From assembly GCA_021397835.1 (NCBI GenBank), contig JAJFZO010000191.1, positions 5,523,001 to 5,587,000 on the forward strand: a stretch of DNA of 64,000 nt. The letters run 5' to 3'. The notes under the pieces were generated by a model. That model searched no databases and was not told where the DNA came from. It was given only the letters and a program-made list of their open reading frames with translations. Every line of letters begins with the position of its first letter. The stretch's first letter is position 1. Origin of the DNA: Moringa oleifera. Its lineage: Eukaryota; Streptophyta; Magnoliopsida; Brassicales; Moringaceae. Made by a program: the position numbers and the translations under genes. Below are positions 63,401 to 64,000 of this stretch, in pieces.

Positions 63401-64000
63401 ACACAGACACCTCATTGTGACAATGTGTCTCCTTACTAAATAAATTTATGAAGCACATAAATTAAAATCTTGAATATTCACAAAATCATTTCAGAATCGC
63501 AATAATGTCTCGATCTCTTTTTCTCAAATATGTTTTGGAAATACCATCCTTTCATATTAATTTATTATCTCTTAGTTTAGAACTTCATTGTTAATTGGAC
63601 TTATATAAGTGAAGGATGCCAATGTATGTAAGTTTGTGAGTTTGGTACCAATGGTGGATTTACCAATGAATTATTCTACGTTATTGCAATGTACTTTCAA
63701 ACATCATTAATCTTACTCATAGGAACAAAGATTTACATGCTAAACAGTTTCTTTAGTAAGTATAGTGAGATGATGTGAGTTAAGATCTAGTACTTGTTTA
63801 CTCTTAATTTGCCACAATTAATGATAGGTCTACTTTTGTTTATCAATGTCACTACTTGCATGTAAAGGCAAAAGTTTTGTACAGGACAAACATTTTGAAA
63901 ATGAGCATTTTTTATAACTGAAACAATAAAATTGATATTCTTTTTGTATCTATGGATGATCAAGATAATCTATCTTTGTGTTGATGGATGATTTGATCAT
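60481..64000. other. AT-rich intergenic DNA to the window end
   Basis: No gene supported on either strand. The longest forward frame (61482-61694) is 70 codons and lysine/asparagine-rich, as expected by chance in AT-rich DNA. Weak hints of an old retroelement near 62090-62600 could not be turned into a named domain. Confidence 0.45.

Noticed and set aside
1..64000. tRNA, rRNA and CRISPR signals
   Set aside because: No tRNA A/B box pairs, rRNA segments or spaced identical repeats of CRISPR type were seen by eye on either strand; a tRNA scan was not possible.

Overview
This window is nuclear DNA from a flowering plant, almost certainly a eudicot. The genes have several GT-AG introns, families restricted to plants (a DYW-class PPR protein, a PUB-type U-box/ARM ligase, a G-box bHLH factor, a WIT coiled-coil protein), AT-rich intergenic DNA and decayed plant transposons. 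The species cannot be named from the sequence alone.

Layout. 1-2730: remains of a CACTA (En/Spm) element, with transposase tail, subterminal repeats and a degenerate terminus at about 1427, followed by a reverse-strand copia gag/protease fossil. 3549-19175: the gene-dense part, with a PUB42-like U-box/ARM gene (+), a SAM-like/AhpC-TSA (PRXL2-type) gene (+), an intronless DYW PPR gene (-) and a bHLH49-like gene (-). 19176-29593: long AT-rich spacer with one GC-rich block (25361-25625) of possible organellar origin. 29594-33265: a WIT1/WIT2-like coiled-coil gene (+) with frameshifts and no tail anchor. 33700-37375: reverse copia pol fossil abutting a forward gypsy integrase fossil. 39090-41500: a promoter with site II and telo-box elements in front of two paralogous C/D box snoRNAs, apparently a non-coding snoRNA host locus. 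43956-49131: three small multipass membrane protein genes that look like diverged copies of one another. 49886-52560: about 2.5 copies of a 1.1-kb direct repeat. 52561-58480: minisatellite-like decayed repeats and another gypsy integrase fossil (-). 58481-64000: AT-rich DNA with one isolated CACTA-type terminus.

Gene relationships. The order PUB42-like, PPR, bHLH49-like, WIT-like matches, from memory, the Arabidopsis run At1g68940-At1g68930-At1g68920-At1g68910, so 3.5-33 kb is a conserved ancestral block with transposon decay on both sides. The genes do not form a pathway: ubiquitin ligation, thiol redox, organelle RNA processing, transcription and nuclear-envelope anchoring are all represented.

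The most novel items are the two snoRNAs with their shared guide, the membrane-protein cluster, the apparent decay of the WIT gene at its tail, and the 1.1-kb repeat array. Exon limits were placed by hand from splice consensus and reading-frame continuity. All family and synteny statements come from recognition, not from a search.
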